From assembly GCF_013185185.1 (NCBI RefSeq), contig NZ_JAAZWE010000005.1, positions 496,001 to 560,000 on the forward strand: a stretch of 64,000 nt of DNA. The letters run 5' to 3'. The notes below the pieces were generated by a model, which did not search any database, was not told where the DNA came from, and was given only the letters and a program-made list of their open reading frames with translations. Made by a program: the position numbers and the translations under genes. This stretch comes from Saccharibacillus endophyticus (lineage in GTDB: Bacteria > Bacillota > Bacilli > Paenibacillales > Paenibacillaceae). Positions 8,572 through 17,300 of the stretch are shown here, piece by piece; the stretch's first letter is position 1; every line of letters begins with the position of its first letter.

Positions 8572-8973
8572 CTATCGATCTCTGAACCGTTCGATCGCCG
8601 CTTCGCTTACAGGCTGGAACAAATTAACGAGGTTACCGTCGGGATCGCGGAACAGGATCGAGCGGTTCCCCCAAGGCATCGTCGTCGGCTCCTGCACCCA
8701 GTCTTCGATCAGCGGCTTCAGGCGCACATATTCGGCTTCGACGTCTTTCACGCGGAACTCGACGATCATCGAACGGTTATGGGCTGCGACCGCGGCGTCC
8801 GTTCCGAATAGCTGCGCAGTCTGGGTGTGCCCGATTGCGAGCGTGCCGGACGGCAGGACGATCTCGGCGAATACGGGAGCGGGGCGCTCTGCCGTAATTC
8901 CCGTGACTTGCTCGTAGAACGAGGCGAGGTGGTCAACGTGGTCGGTAATGATACGTACGGATGCAAAATTCAT
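8572..8973 (-). CDS. VOC family (glyoxalase/bleomycin resistance) protein
   Basis: A 133-residue protein with the paired beta-alpha-beta-beta-beta modules of the vicinal-oxygen-chelate fold: it begins FASVRIITDHVDHLASFYEQ and ends ILFRDPDGNLVNLFQPV, the segment that normally carries the last metal ligand. Members include glyoxalase I, dioxygenases and drug-binding proteins, and many small single-copy ones have no known substrate. The ATG at 8973 has AAAGGATGA upstream. It lies just downstream of a WYL-domain regulator on the same strand, separated by the hairpin at 9026-9056, so regulator and target may be linked; this is inference. Confidence 0.85.
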   Translation of the reverse strand: MNFASVRIITDHVDHLASFYEQVTGITAERPAPVFAEIVLPSGTLAIGHTQTAQLFGTDAAVAAHNRSMIVEFRVKDVEAEYVRLKPLIEDWVQEPTTMPWGNRSILFRDPDGNLVNLFQPVSEAAIERFRDR

Positions 8974-9025
8974 GAAGGATCATCCTTTCGTTGTTCAGAT
9001 CGACTGACAATTCTCATCATAAAAA

Positions 9026-9056
9026 ACGTTACTGACAACATCATGTCAGTAACGTT
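9026..9056 (-). terminator. perfect 13-bp hairpin ending the WYL regulator gene
   Basis: Arms AACGTTACTGACA/TGTCAGTAACGTT around a 5-base loop. On the minus strand it is followed by TTTTTT, so it reads as an intrinsic terminator. It overlaps the regulator's stop codon and lies about 55-80 bp upstream of the VOC start, so the same dyad could also be an operator. Confidence 0.7.
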
Positions 9057-9993
9057 CAAGAATTTTGCATGCTTCTTCCCGGACTCGCTGCCGAAACGAC
9101 TCCGGTTCCAACACCACGACGCCTGCGCCCCAGCCCAGTACCCATTGCAGCAGATCATCCGGTTGACGAGCGCGCAGCAATGTATCCAAGCCGTCCGGAT
9201 GCTCGTTCATTTCCTCAATGTACGGAAAATTCGACTGTTTAACCTTGTCCGCAAGGCTCGGGTTGAAACGAAGCGTTACGGTCAAAAAGCGATCGTCCGA
9301 AGGGACATACTCTTTTAGATCGAAATCGTCCGGGTATTCAAAAGGCTCTTCCAGCTCGGTCAGCTCCTCCATTCGGGACAATCGAAAATGACGGATGCCC
9401 TGCCGCAGATCGCATCGGGCGACCAGCATCCAAGATCCTTCGACAAGTACCAGTCCGTAAGGATCGACGGTTCTTTTGCTGTAGGCGCTCTCCGCAGCCG
9501 GGCTCGTTTTTTTCGTATAACCGAAGCGGATTTTCTTTCTGTCCAAGATGGCTCGGCGGATGTTGTTGAGGTTTTCTTTTTCCGACGACGAATCCGACCG
9601 CTTGCCGGGAGCGAGCAATCTCAGCGATTGATGGACGCGCGAAGTCTCGTCTCGAACGCGGTCGGATAGCGTAACCTCGATTTTCTTTCGTGCTAGACGG
9701 GCTCTGTGGCGGTATTCCTCGTCGAATTGCTGCTCAATGAACTCCGTTCCGATCAGCAAGGTCACGGCCTCCTCGATCGTGAAGCGAATCGGAGGCAGGA
9801 AGTAACCCTCGACCAATGAATAGCCCCGGCCCGTGGTTCCTATGATCGGAACTCCGGCTTCGCTCAGCGCCTGGATATCCCGATAAATGGTTCTGACGCT
9901 GGTTTCGAATAATGCAGCCAGGTCCTCGGCGCGTACGGCTCTTCTGGCTTGCAGTTCCAAGACGATGGCGAGCAGGCGGTCGGTTTTGTTCAC
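9046..9993 (-). CDS. YafY/YobV-type HTH-WYL transcriptional regulator
   Basis: About 315 residues. The N-terminal HTH_11 winged helix (VNKTDRLLAIVLELQ...TSVRTIYRDIQALSEAGVPI, about 1-55) is followed by a WYL ligand-binding domain (about 140-225, KIRFGYTKK...VDPYGLVLVEGSWMLVARC) and a WCX-like C-terminal extension. WYL domains sense nucleic-acid or nucleotide-type ligands in several systems, but this YafY-type subgroup usually controls a neighbouring metabolic or VOC gene. I place the start at GTG 9993 because AAAGGAG lies 5 bases upstream; the longer frame to 10014 has no ribosome site. Confidence 0.85.
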   Translation of the reverse strand: MNKTDRLLAIVLELQARRAVRAEDLAALFETSVRTIYRDIQALSEAGVPIIGTTGRGYSLVEGYFLPPIRFTIEEAVTLLIGTEFIEQQFDEEYRHRARLARKKIEVTLSDRVRDETSRVHQSLRLLAPGKRSDSSSEKENLNNIRRAILDRKKIRFGYTKKTSPAAESAYSKRTVDPYGLVLVEGSWMLVARCDLRQGIRHFRLSRMEELTELEEPFEYPDDFDLKEYVPSDDRFLTVTLRFNPSLADKVKQSNFPYIEEMNEHPDGLDTLLRARQPDDLLQWVLGWGAGVVVLEPESFRQRVREEACKILERY

Positions 9994-10066
9994 GTGTGCT
10001 CCTTTTAATTTCATTTATTCGTTTCGTTCATCCCATCGAATCAAGCGGATCTTCTTCAGATAAAAA

Positions 10067-10104
10067 GCTCTGCTTACCGATTCTTGCGAATCAGTCAACA
10101 GAGC
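10067..10104 (-). terminator. intrinsic terminator of the MetE-like/aldehyde dehydrogenase operon
   Basis: On the minus strand, stems GCTCTG/CAGAGC and CTGATTC/GAATCGG (one G-T pair) with a GCAA loop are followed by TTTTTATC. It lies 20 bp after the aldehyde dehydrogenase stop. Confidence 0.8.
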
Positions 10105-10124
10105 GGAGTATTGGCGTATCGTTT

Positions 10125-11615
10125 TTATTCAGGAATATAAGGAAGATCCAGCATGTTCGGCACATTGATCACATGCGGTTCCGTATACGTGCGGATGCCT
10201 TCCGTGCCGTATTCGCGGCCGATGCCGGACTGCTTGAAACCGCCGAACGGGAAGCGAACGTCCAGTCCCTGAACGGCAGCGGTGTTGATCATGGTCGTTC
10301 CGGCTTCGAGCTGACGCGCGACGGAGATCGCCTCTGCTTCGCTGCCCCACACGGAACTTGTCAGTCCGTAGATGCTTTCGTTGTGGAGATTGATTACCTG
10401 ATCTTCATCGTCGAATGGCAGAATCGGAACGGTAGGGCCGAACTGCTCTTCCACGACGATCCGATCATGCGCGTCGCAGCCCGTAACCAGCGTAGGCTGG
10501 AGGTAGTATCCTTGATCGAACAGCTTCTGATCCAAAATCGTGCCGAGCGGAGTGACCTTCGCTCCGCGCTGCTTCGCGTCTTCGACCAAGCTCAGTACGT
10601 ACTCTTTTTGCTTCAGGTTGTTGACCGGACCTACCGTCGTATTGGGGTCAAACGGATCGCCGATGCGAATCCAACGGTTTGCCGCTTCGATATATTTTTC
10701 CACGAACGCATCATAGATCGAACGGTGGACATAGACGCGTTTGGCGATCATGCAGATCTGACCTGTCGTCAAGAAGTTGGACACGACGATCCGGCGCATC
10801 GCGCGCTCGTCGTTCACGTCAAAGCTCTCCAGGAAGATCGCCGCGTCATTGCCGCCAAGCTCCAGCGTCATGTCTTTGATCGTGTCCGAAGCGGCTTTGA
10901 TGATATGCTTGGCCGTTTCGGTTCCGCCCGTGAAGGCGATTTTCGTCACTTTAGGATTCGTCGTGAGTTCAACGCCCACGTCCGCACCGCCATGCACCAC
11001 GTTGATCACGCCAGCCGGGAACTCGCTTGCGATGATCTCCGCTACCTTCGCTGCCGCGAGAGGAGCGTACGGACTTGGCTTCAGCACGATCGTGTTGCCC
11101 GCCAGTAAGGCCGGAGCGATCTTGATCGTGGACAACGCGATCGGATAGTTCCATGGGCTGATCGCGGCCACGACGCCGATCGGATCGTAAGACAGGATCG
11201 TTTTTCCGTGATCGTGTTCGGTGACCTGCTCTTGAAGAGCTGCGGCTGCTTCGCTGCAAGCAAACTCCATCCACATTAAAGCCACATAGACCTCGCCGTG
11301 CGCATCGTACAGAGGTTTGCCGTGTTCTCTGGACAGCAAATTCACGATCTCGTTCTCGGCTGCGCGGATCTTCTCGATCGCTTTGCGCATGCTGGCCACG
11401 CGTTCCTCGATATCGGTTTTCTTCCACGTTTTAAAAGCAACCGCCGCCACTTCGATGGCTTCAACGGCTTGTTCTTTCGTCGTGTCCGGGAAGTAGCCCA
11501 CGATCTCGGTCGGGTGGGTCGGATTCTCTTTGGCTGATTGAGAAAGGGATTTTACGTTCTGGCCGTTAATCAACGCTTCAACGGTAATGGCTTCCGGGCT
11601 GGCTTGAGTTGTCAT
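10125..11615 (-). CDS. NAD(P)-dependent aldehyde dehydrogenase
   Basis: A 496-residue member of the ALDH superfamily. The nucleotide-binding segment AISPWNYP, FTGGTE, the general-base motif LELGGND (Glu near 253) and the catalytic Cys near 288 (TTGQICMIAKR) are all present, as is the C-terminal FGGFKQSGIGREYG. The closest groups are succinate-semialdehyde and aliphatic aldehyde dehydrogenases; the substrate cannot be fixed. The ATG at 11615 is preceded by GGAGGGATATCCA. It overlaps the stop of the upstream MetE-like gene by 4 bases (ATGA), so the two are translationally coupled. The frame stays open far upstream across that gene, but this is a shadow. Confidence 0.9.
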   Translation of the reverse strand: MTTQASPEAITVEALINGQNVKSLSQSAKENPTHPTEIVGYFPDTTKEQAVEAIEVAAVAFKTWKKTDIEERVASMRKAIEKIRAAENEIVNLLSREHGKPLYDAHGEVYVALMWMEFACSEAAAALQEQVTEHDHGKTILSYDPIGVVAAISPWNYPIALSTIKIAPALLAGNTIVLKPSPYAPLAAAKVAEIIASEFPAGVINVVHGGADVGVELTTNPKVTKIAFTGGTETAKHIIKAASDTIKDMTLELGGNDAAIFLESFDVNDERAMRRIVVSNFLTTGQICMIAKRVYVHRSIYDAFVEKYIEAANRWIRIGDPFDPNTTVGPVNNLKQKEYVLSLVEDAKQRGAKVTPLGTILDQKLFDQGYYLQPTLVTGCDAHDRIVVEEQFGPTVPILPFDDEDQVINLHNESIYGLTSSVWGSEAEAISVARQLEAGTTMINTAAVQGLDVRFPFGGFKQSGIGREYGTEGIRTYTEPHVINVPNMLDLPYIPE

Positions 11616-12709
11616 TGGATATCCCTCCAAACTTCTTCCGCAATTTCTTTTACATAACGAAGTTTGCGCCATTGTTGGTCTTCCGTCAGAATATTGCCTT
11701 CTTCTGTCGACGAGAATCCGCACTGCGGGCTCAAGCACAGCTGCTCTAGAGGAACGTAAGTGGCCGCTTCCGCGATCCGGGCTTTGATTTGTTCTTTGTC
11801 TTCCAGCTCGCCTGTTTTGGATGTAAGCAGACCCAGCACAATTTTCAGGTCTTTGCGGTTGACGTGTTTGAGCGATTCGAAACCGCCGGAGCGCTCGTCG
11901 TCGAATTCCAGGAATAATCCGTCTACGTCCAGGCCACCAAAGATCACCTCGGACGCGTAATCGTAGCCGCCCGTGGAGAAATAGTTCGATTTGTAGTTGC
12001 CGCGGCAGATGTGCATCGTGACCACGAGATCGGCCGGCTTGTTCGCCAACGATTCGTTGATCATGCGCTGCATCGTTTTCAACTCTTGCGCGGGATCCAT
12101 GCCTTTGGCACGCAGCTTGTCGTGACCGGCTTCCGAGAAGAGGTCCGCCCAAGCGGTATCGTCCAATTGCAGGTAACGGCATCCCGCATCGTAGAAGGCT
12201 TGGATCGCTTTTTGATACGCGGCGATTGTGTCCTGAATGAACGCCTCATGGTCCGTGTAATAAGTGTTGGCTCCGTTTTCCAAGCGATACAGCAGCATGT
12301 TCGGGCTCGGGATAGTCTGTTTCGCTACGGTATCACCCGCGTGCTGCTGCACGAACTTAAAGTCTTCCACGAACGAATGCGTAGAGAAATCGACTTTGCC
12401 ATCCACGCGAAGGCCGCCTTTGCGCGTCTGCATATTATGGAACTTCGGACCGTCGATTTGCTCGTACAGCTCGACGCCGTCCAGGCCGCCCAAGAAGTCG
12501 AAATGCCACCAGCTTCTGCGCAGTTCGCCGTCCGTGACCGCGAGTACGCCGTTTTCCTTTTGCTTTTCAATGATGCGGATGATTTCTTGGTCTTCCACCG
12601 CTCTTAGTTCGTCGTGCGTGATGCTGCCGGATCTATATTGTTCGCGCGCCTGGGTCAAGTTCGCAGGGCGTAGAAAGCTGCCTACATGGTCGTGTCGGAA
12701 TGGGATCAT
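11612..12709 (-). CDS. MetE C-terminal-domain-like methyltransferase (YxjG/YxjH type)
   Basis: A 365-residue protein equivalent to the catalytic C-terminal half of cobalamin-independent methionine synthase. It opens PFRHDHVGSFLRP, contains YLQLDDTAW and a VTMHICRGNY segment with the zinc-ligand histidine and cysteine, and ends LCLSPQCGFSST with the second ligand cysteine. B. subtilis YxjG and YxjH belong to this group and take part in methionine or sulfur-compound methyl transfer. The ATG at 12709 follows GAAGGAG. It is the first gene of a two-gene operon with the aldehyde dehydrogenase. No S-box or T-box leader is visible upstream, unlike many methionine genes. Confidence 0.85.
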   Translation of the reverse strand: MIPFRHDHVGSFLRPANLTQAREQYRSGSITHDELRAVEDQEIIRIIEKQKENGVLAVTDGELRRSWWHFDFLGGLDGVELYEQIDGPKFHNMQTRKGGLRVDGKVDFSTHSFVEDFKFVQQHAGDTVAKQTIPSPNMLLYRLENGANTYYTDHEAFIQDTIAAYQKAIQAFYDAGCRYLQLDDTAWADLFSEAGHDKLRAKGMDPAQELKTMQRMINESLANKPADLVVTMHICRGNYKSNYFSTGGYDYASEVIFGGLDVDGLFLEFDDERSGGFESLKHVNRKDLKIVLGLLTSKTGELEDKEQIKARIAEAATYVPLEQLCLSPQCGFSSTEEGNILTEDQQWRKLRYVKEIAEEVWRDIQ

Positions 12710-12742
12710 ATGAAGTGCTCCTTCTGGCTTTTTGTTCTCATG

Positions 12743-12748
12743 AGTATA
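12743..12748 (-). promoter_or_regulatory. probable -10 element of the MetE-like operon
   Basis: TATACT preceded by ATGG (extended -10 form) on the minus strand, 34 bp upstream of the ATG at 12709. The short leader leaves no room for a riboswitch. Confidence 0.4.
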
Positions 12749-12855
12749 CCATGGGAGGAGAGGATGCTTGTTATAGGAAAAAAACATGTCTAGTCATATG
12801 GTTGGGTGATAGCTGGGCTCGTATAGTCTTCAGGAGCCACTTTGACCGTCGTGAA

Positions 12856-13482
12856 TCATTGTCGCTGCCGCAACCTCATTGTGGCAATAACGGCTTCTAT
12901 AACGAGTAGATTGGGGATCCAACAAGCCCAAGCGACGACCCGAAACGCCGCCTCGAAATCGCCTAATAGAAAAGCCAGCGGCGCTAACAAAATCCGCAGC
13001 GTGACAGCTGAAAAAGTAAGCGCATAACTGCGAAGCATCCATGTTCGATGACCTGAAATGTCTTTGGCTATAATTTTCCTCGTCGCAATAAGCGTGGTCG
13101 CAACCCACAGGACATCGAGTGACATGAACCCGAGCCCCGAAACCCAACCTCCTGTCGCAAAAAGGGATAAATACACGTTCACGATCCCGCTTACGATGAT
13201 TGAAAAAACATATCCGTATCCCATTAGGCGATGCCGACGCTTTCTGGCTTTTGTCGGCTTGATAAATAGTTGAAAAGGTCCGATAACCAAGGCGAATACC
13301 GCGGTGAAAATATGGGCGTATAGCACATAGATCCATGGTTGTAGTTCAAAATCAGGCTTCTGCAATTTGAAAGAGACGAGTCCGGCATTACCTGCTTCAA
13401 GAACGCCATACTGAACAATCGCGTATCCGGCAATCAAAAACGCGAAAATGAACACGAGTGTACGAGTCTTTTTATTTGCCAT
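12856..13482 (-). CDS. DUF2306 family membrane protein
   Basis: A 208-residue protein with about six hydrophobic segments. The first (TLVFIFAFLIAGYAIVQYG) may double as a signal anchor. The pattern YAHIFTAVFALVIGPFQL...RRHRLMGYGYV and DISGHRTWMLRSYALTFSAVTLR, with conserved histidines and arginines inside or beside membrane helices, is typical of DUF2306, an uncharacterised membrane family. The histidines could bind haem or metal; that is speculation. The ATG at 13482 has GGAGGATC upstream. It precedes no clear partner and follows the small gene at 13519 on the same strand. Confidence 0.75.
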   Translation of the reverse strand: MANKKTRTLVFIFAFLIAGYAIVQYGVLEAGNAGLVSFKLQKPDFELQPWIYVLYAHIFTAVFALVIGPFQLFIKPTKARKRRHRLMGYGYVFSIIVSGIVNVYLSLFATGGWVSGLGFMSLDVLWVATTLIATRKIIAKDISGHRTWMLRSYALTFSAVTLRILLAPLAFLLGDFEAAFRVVAWACWIPNLLVIEAVIATMRLRQRQ

Positions 13483-13518
13483 AGGAATGATCCTCCTTCG
13501 TGGCTGTAGGGAAACCAT

Positions 13519-13872
13519 TCACGACTTGTGTGGGTCTAGTTTCCTGCCGTACTTTTGATGCAAACGGGTCTTGGCTTCTTCCCAGTTCGGAATGTTATCG
13601 GCATCCCAACGAACAGCTTCGGATTCATCTCCGATTCGGCGCGCGATCCGCATCGCCTTGGCATGATTGCCACGATTCCGGTATTCCAACATGCGCTCCT
13701 TGTTCTCCCATACCGACATCGTCCAGCCTACTCGCCAACCGTCGCGCGTGAGGTCGGAATGCAGCAAGCCGGAGGCCGTGTTCATCTGCTTGGTTGATCG
13801 AACGATATGGTAAATAAAAAACGGCAGCGCCCATATCCCCTTCACTCGCAACCGTGTCACTGATATCAACAA
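13519..13872 (-). CDS. uncharacterised protein, possible dimeric alpha-beta barrel (ABM/DUF3291-like)
   Basis: About 117 residues. The segment HSDLTRDGWRVGWTMSVWENKERMLEYRNRGNHAKAM resembles the strand-helix core of ABM-like or spheroidene-monooxygenase-like domains, where a small protein is judged by a tryptophan-rich strand followed by a helix. This is a weak fold-level resemblance, not an assignment. The start is uncertain: TTG 13872 has GAAGGTGG 8 bases upstream, while GTG 13884 gives four more residues but no spaced ribosome site. It lies 36 bp upstream of the DUF2306 gene and is probably co-transcribed with it. Confidence 0.5.
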   Translation of the reverse strand: MLISVTRLRVKGIWALPFFIYHIVRSTKQMNTASGLLHSDLTRDGWRVGWTMSVWENKERMLEYRNRGNHAKAMRIARRIGDESEAVRWDADNIPNWEEAKTRLHQKYGRKLDPHKS

Positions 13873-14079
13873 TGGAATCGCCACCTTCTACGAAATATTG
13901 ATTCTCGATTCATATAAGTATAGCGGATCGAATACGGCGGTCTTTGCCTTTTTCGTCGGCGTTTTTGCCTGATTCGACGGATTTGGTCGCTTAATAAAAA
14001 AAATCCGCTAGGCTGTATGCCTGCGGAAATTGAAAAGCTGTTTGGGTATGCGTTTCGCTTCAACTACTGCCGGTCCTGA

Positions 14080-14098
14080 CGCCACCTTATGATAGTTC
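14080..14098. other. degenerate third copy of the rlmH-type attachment sequence
   Basis: CGCC..CCTTATGATA..GTTC resembles the two 23-bp repeats that bound the island (14224-14246 and 19431-19453) but lacks two bases and differs at others. It may be the outer boundary of an earlier insertion. Weak on its own. The rest of 13873-14223 holds no gene that I can support. Confidence 0.3.
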
Positions 14099-14223
14099 TA
14101 ATCGGAGGATATCTAAAAAATTCGGCCGGAGTCTCATCTAAAACTCTGAAAGGATTGTTTGTTGTCAGAATAATAGTTCTAGCATATTTTGTAGTCACTA
14201 TATGTGCGATAATTCTTAAAAGC

Positions 14224-14246
14224 TCGCCTTGCTTATGATACGGTTC
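14224..14246. repeat. left direct repeat of the rlmH island (attachment-site copy)
   Basis: 23 bp matching 19431-19453 at 21 positions, with 15 contiguous identical bases (CTTATGATACGGTTC). The right copy is the last codons and stop of rlmH. This one is a stray copy with no rlmH attached, 5207 bp away and in the same orientation. Confidence 0.8.
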
Positions 14247-14330
14247 AGCGTATCGGTTATAGAGCGAAATAGAAAGGTTAAAGTAATTCTTGAATATTCA
14301 AGTAAGTTATATAAAAAACCTCTTTCAATC

Positions 14331-17300
14331 TTAATGTATCAAACGTCCTTTGATTTTAGCTGATCTATCTTCATGGGCCGCATCAAATTCATAAGATTTT
14401 GCCATTTTTCGATGTATATCAGCAATTCTAGGATAATGATATTCTAGTAGGTCAGCCCACCTATCGTACTTTTTAGATAGTTCTCGCTCCTGATCTCCAC
14501 CTTCTCCACGCCAATGAACACCTCGAGCATTATAAAAACCTGCCATTACCCCACTCGAAAAACTTTCAGTTATAATATCTTCTATTGCCTCACGAACAGG
14601 CTCACAAGGCCACACCCCATCTTCTCCACAAGGCGACTTAGAGAACAATTTTCCCAAACAATTATCACATACATCTCCACGTGAAACCTCTTCTGATAAT
14701 TCACGAACCCTTTGAACCCAACTTTTTATTTTTTCCGGATCAAGTTCCTCTTTTTCATTATGTCCTGGTATCGATGACAAATTTTCTAAAAGATGATATG
14801 CCACTTTAGCCCTTTCCACTTCAGTTTCTACATCCTGAGCATGCCATCCTTCTGGATCTTCTTTATCATCTGCCCTTTTATAAGCTAATGCTAACACATG
14901 AACAAAAAACTCCGGATTAGATTCAATGTATTTTTCAAGGTTAGGAATACCAACACCTTCATAAGCTAAAATTTTAATGAAGGGAAACTCAAGCTCTATC
15001 ATTTGCTCTGTCGAGAATTCCCCACTTTGCGTGAGTAATTTAAAAACCTCTGCAATACTATGTTGATTTAATTGATACGATTCGCTAGAACTTTTATCGC
15101 TTAAAATGATTGCTTCTACGATTTTAAATAAAGTTCGGACAGGAATACGTTCAAAATCATATTGAATATGCGCAAAAGCTGCTTTTGGTCGTCCTACTGC
15201 TAGTAACCGATTAATAGCATATTGCAAATCGTCCAAATCTTCTCCCCTGAAAATTGTAGGAGAAACCTTCTTCCAATATTGCTCTTGAACTCTTTTATCC
15301 ATTAGTTTAAGCATGTCCCAAATTTTTTTACTGAAAGGAGCTTTTAATAACAACTCTGTGGCTTCTTCCAAGTCACGACTTTTAATTAGCTCTAATACTA
15401 TATTCTCTCTATTTTTATAGACTACTCTATGCATAAATCCCGAAAGTATCGACTGACGTATTTGCGAATTCTCTAATGGCCCTAAGTCTAAAATCCCTTC
15501 AGCAAATCCCAATAACTCTTTTGCCTCAAGTATATCTGGAATTAAATCCCCTATAAGCGAAGCGCACTCTCCTCGAGATGCTAAATTATATATTCCCTCA
15601 ATCCCTTTTTTTAGTAACACTTCAGTAAGAGCTTCTTTTCTCATTATTTCGATTTTATCTAAACGTTCTCTATAATCCTCGATTAAATCGTCTTCTAATT
15701 CTTCATAAGATTCTTCAACCCATTGCTTTTTAAATAACCATTCATGTCGGATAACTATATTTTTCGGCTCTAGCATAGCATGTATTTTACGGGCGGAAGA
15801 GCCAGCATCAATAGCATTCGCCTCTTTCTTCTTAGCACGACGAGAAAATGCATTAACTCGGATTTTTTCACGTAAAATAGATTTATCATCATCTGATGCG
15901 GTAGAACTCCACTTTTCTATAAGACTCCATATTTGATCTGAATACTCTGACGGGATATGTGCAGCACAAGCAACAAGATCTCCAAGCGTAGTAACATTTT
16001 GAGGATTCCTAGAAAGTGTTAGTTCAAAGGCCTTCAGCAGAAAAGCTCTTCTTTCTTCATGTTGAACAGGTTCACCTTTTCCATTCGCTCCCGTCCGCCA
16101 ACGTGGTTTGTAATTATACGTACCGATCATTGATACTTCGTTAATTTCTTGGATACAAATCGTCCAAGCAATATCGGGGTAATCCTTGGCTAGATGTTCA
16201 AGTGCTGACATTCTTAACTCTAGTGGAGCTGTAGTTTGAGGCATCCAAGAACGGAAAATAGATTGTAGGCTTGCTATTGGCTTATTCGATAAGTTATCTT
16301 CTATTTTGGTTTGTGCTAACTTTGCAAGAATACGAACTACTCTCCTGAGATATTGAGGGGACCATGCGATGCTCTCTAAGGCCCACAGTAATCCTGTCCT
16401 TGAACTTCGTGCAAATAGCCCCGACGGAACAGGCTCCATCAATTTAAGTAGCTCTGGCGACCCAGAAAGCAAATCTTTCTCTAGTATGTTAAGAAATGTA
16501 TCTGGCGCCGCTTCAGCATATACTGGAAGTTCATTCGACTGAGCCTTTAGCTTTCTTAACGTCAGTGGAGTTAAAACCTTTTTAATCACTTTCCCAACTT
16601 CATACTCTATATTGTGTCCATATCTTTCTTCAAACAAGTCATTCCCATGTATTGCAAGCAGAAGTACTGACTCCGCCACGTTCTCTCGAAGTACAGAAGA
16701 GCATTCTCTAGTTTTATCATATATATTTGCAGCCCATTGCTGATCTTCTGGAAGATCCAAAGCAGGATCATCTTCATCAAGAATTAACTCTGCTATATCC
16801 AAAAAACATTTAATATTTTCCCAAGTGATCTTTTTATTAAGAGCATACAGGGTATCAATTTTTGAAACCATCCCTCGCAAATGGCCAATAGACCATACAG
16901 GGCTATCACTTAAAATTAATAGCTTTCCAAATTCTTTTTCAATTTCTTCGTATTCCATATCATTTGTAAGAAGTGAAAGAATAGCCCTATCCGCATTATT
17001 GTTAGCATTCCACGTTCCAGCGAAAAGAAAGGTTGAAAGAATGTCAGAGACCGTAGGATCTTCCATCCATTGTGGTGTACGGATTGCTTCTAACTTAGAC
17101 AATCTACGTCTTAACACAGTTAAAGATCGTCCAGACTCTCTACCTAATTGTCGCGCTTCGTCTCTGTTGTAACCCATACTTTCTAGAGCCTTTTGAAACG
17201 CCTGATCACTCAAAGGCTCTAATACTAAATCTGCTTTAGCATTTGTAGCATTTTTAGGATATACAATGATGGAATTTAAGTTTTTCCTATAAGTAGCGTA

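Noticed and set aside
10125..12182. Long open frame that would extend the aldehyde dehydrogenase upstream by nearly 190 codons.
   Set aside because: That part overlaps the MetE-like gene on the same strand in a different frame, and the ribosome site and ATGA coupling fix the start at 11615.
12710..12850. S-box or T-box riboswitch before the MetE-like operon.
   Set aside because: The probable -10 box leaves only about a 30-base leader with no conserved riboswitch motif.
14669..14700. CCACGTGAAACC inside the giant gene resembles parS.
   Set aside because: The flanks differ at several of the outer consensus positions, so it is not a usable ParB site.
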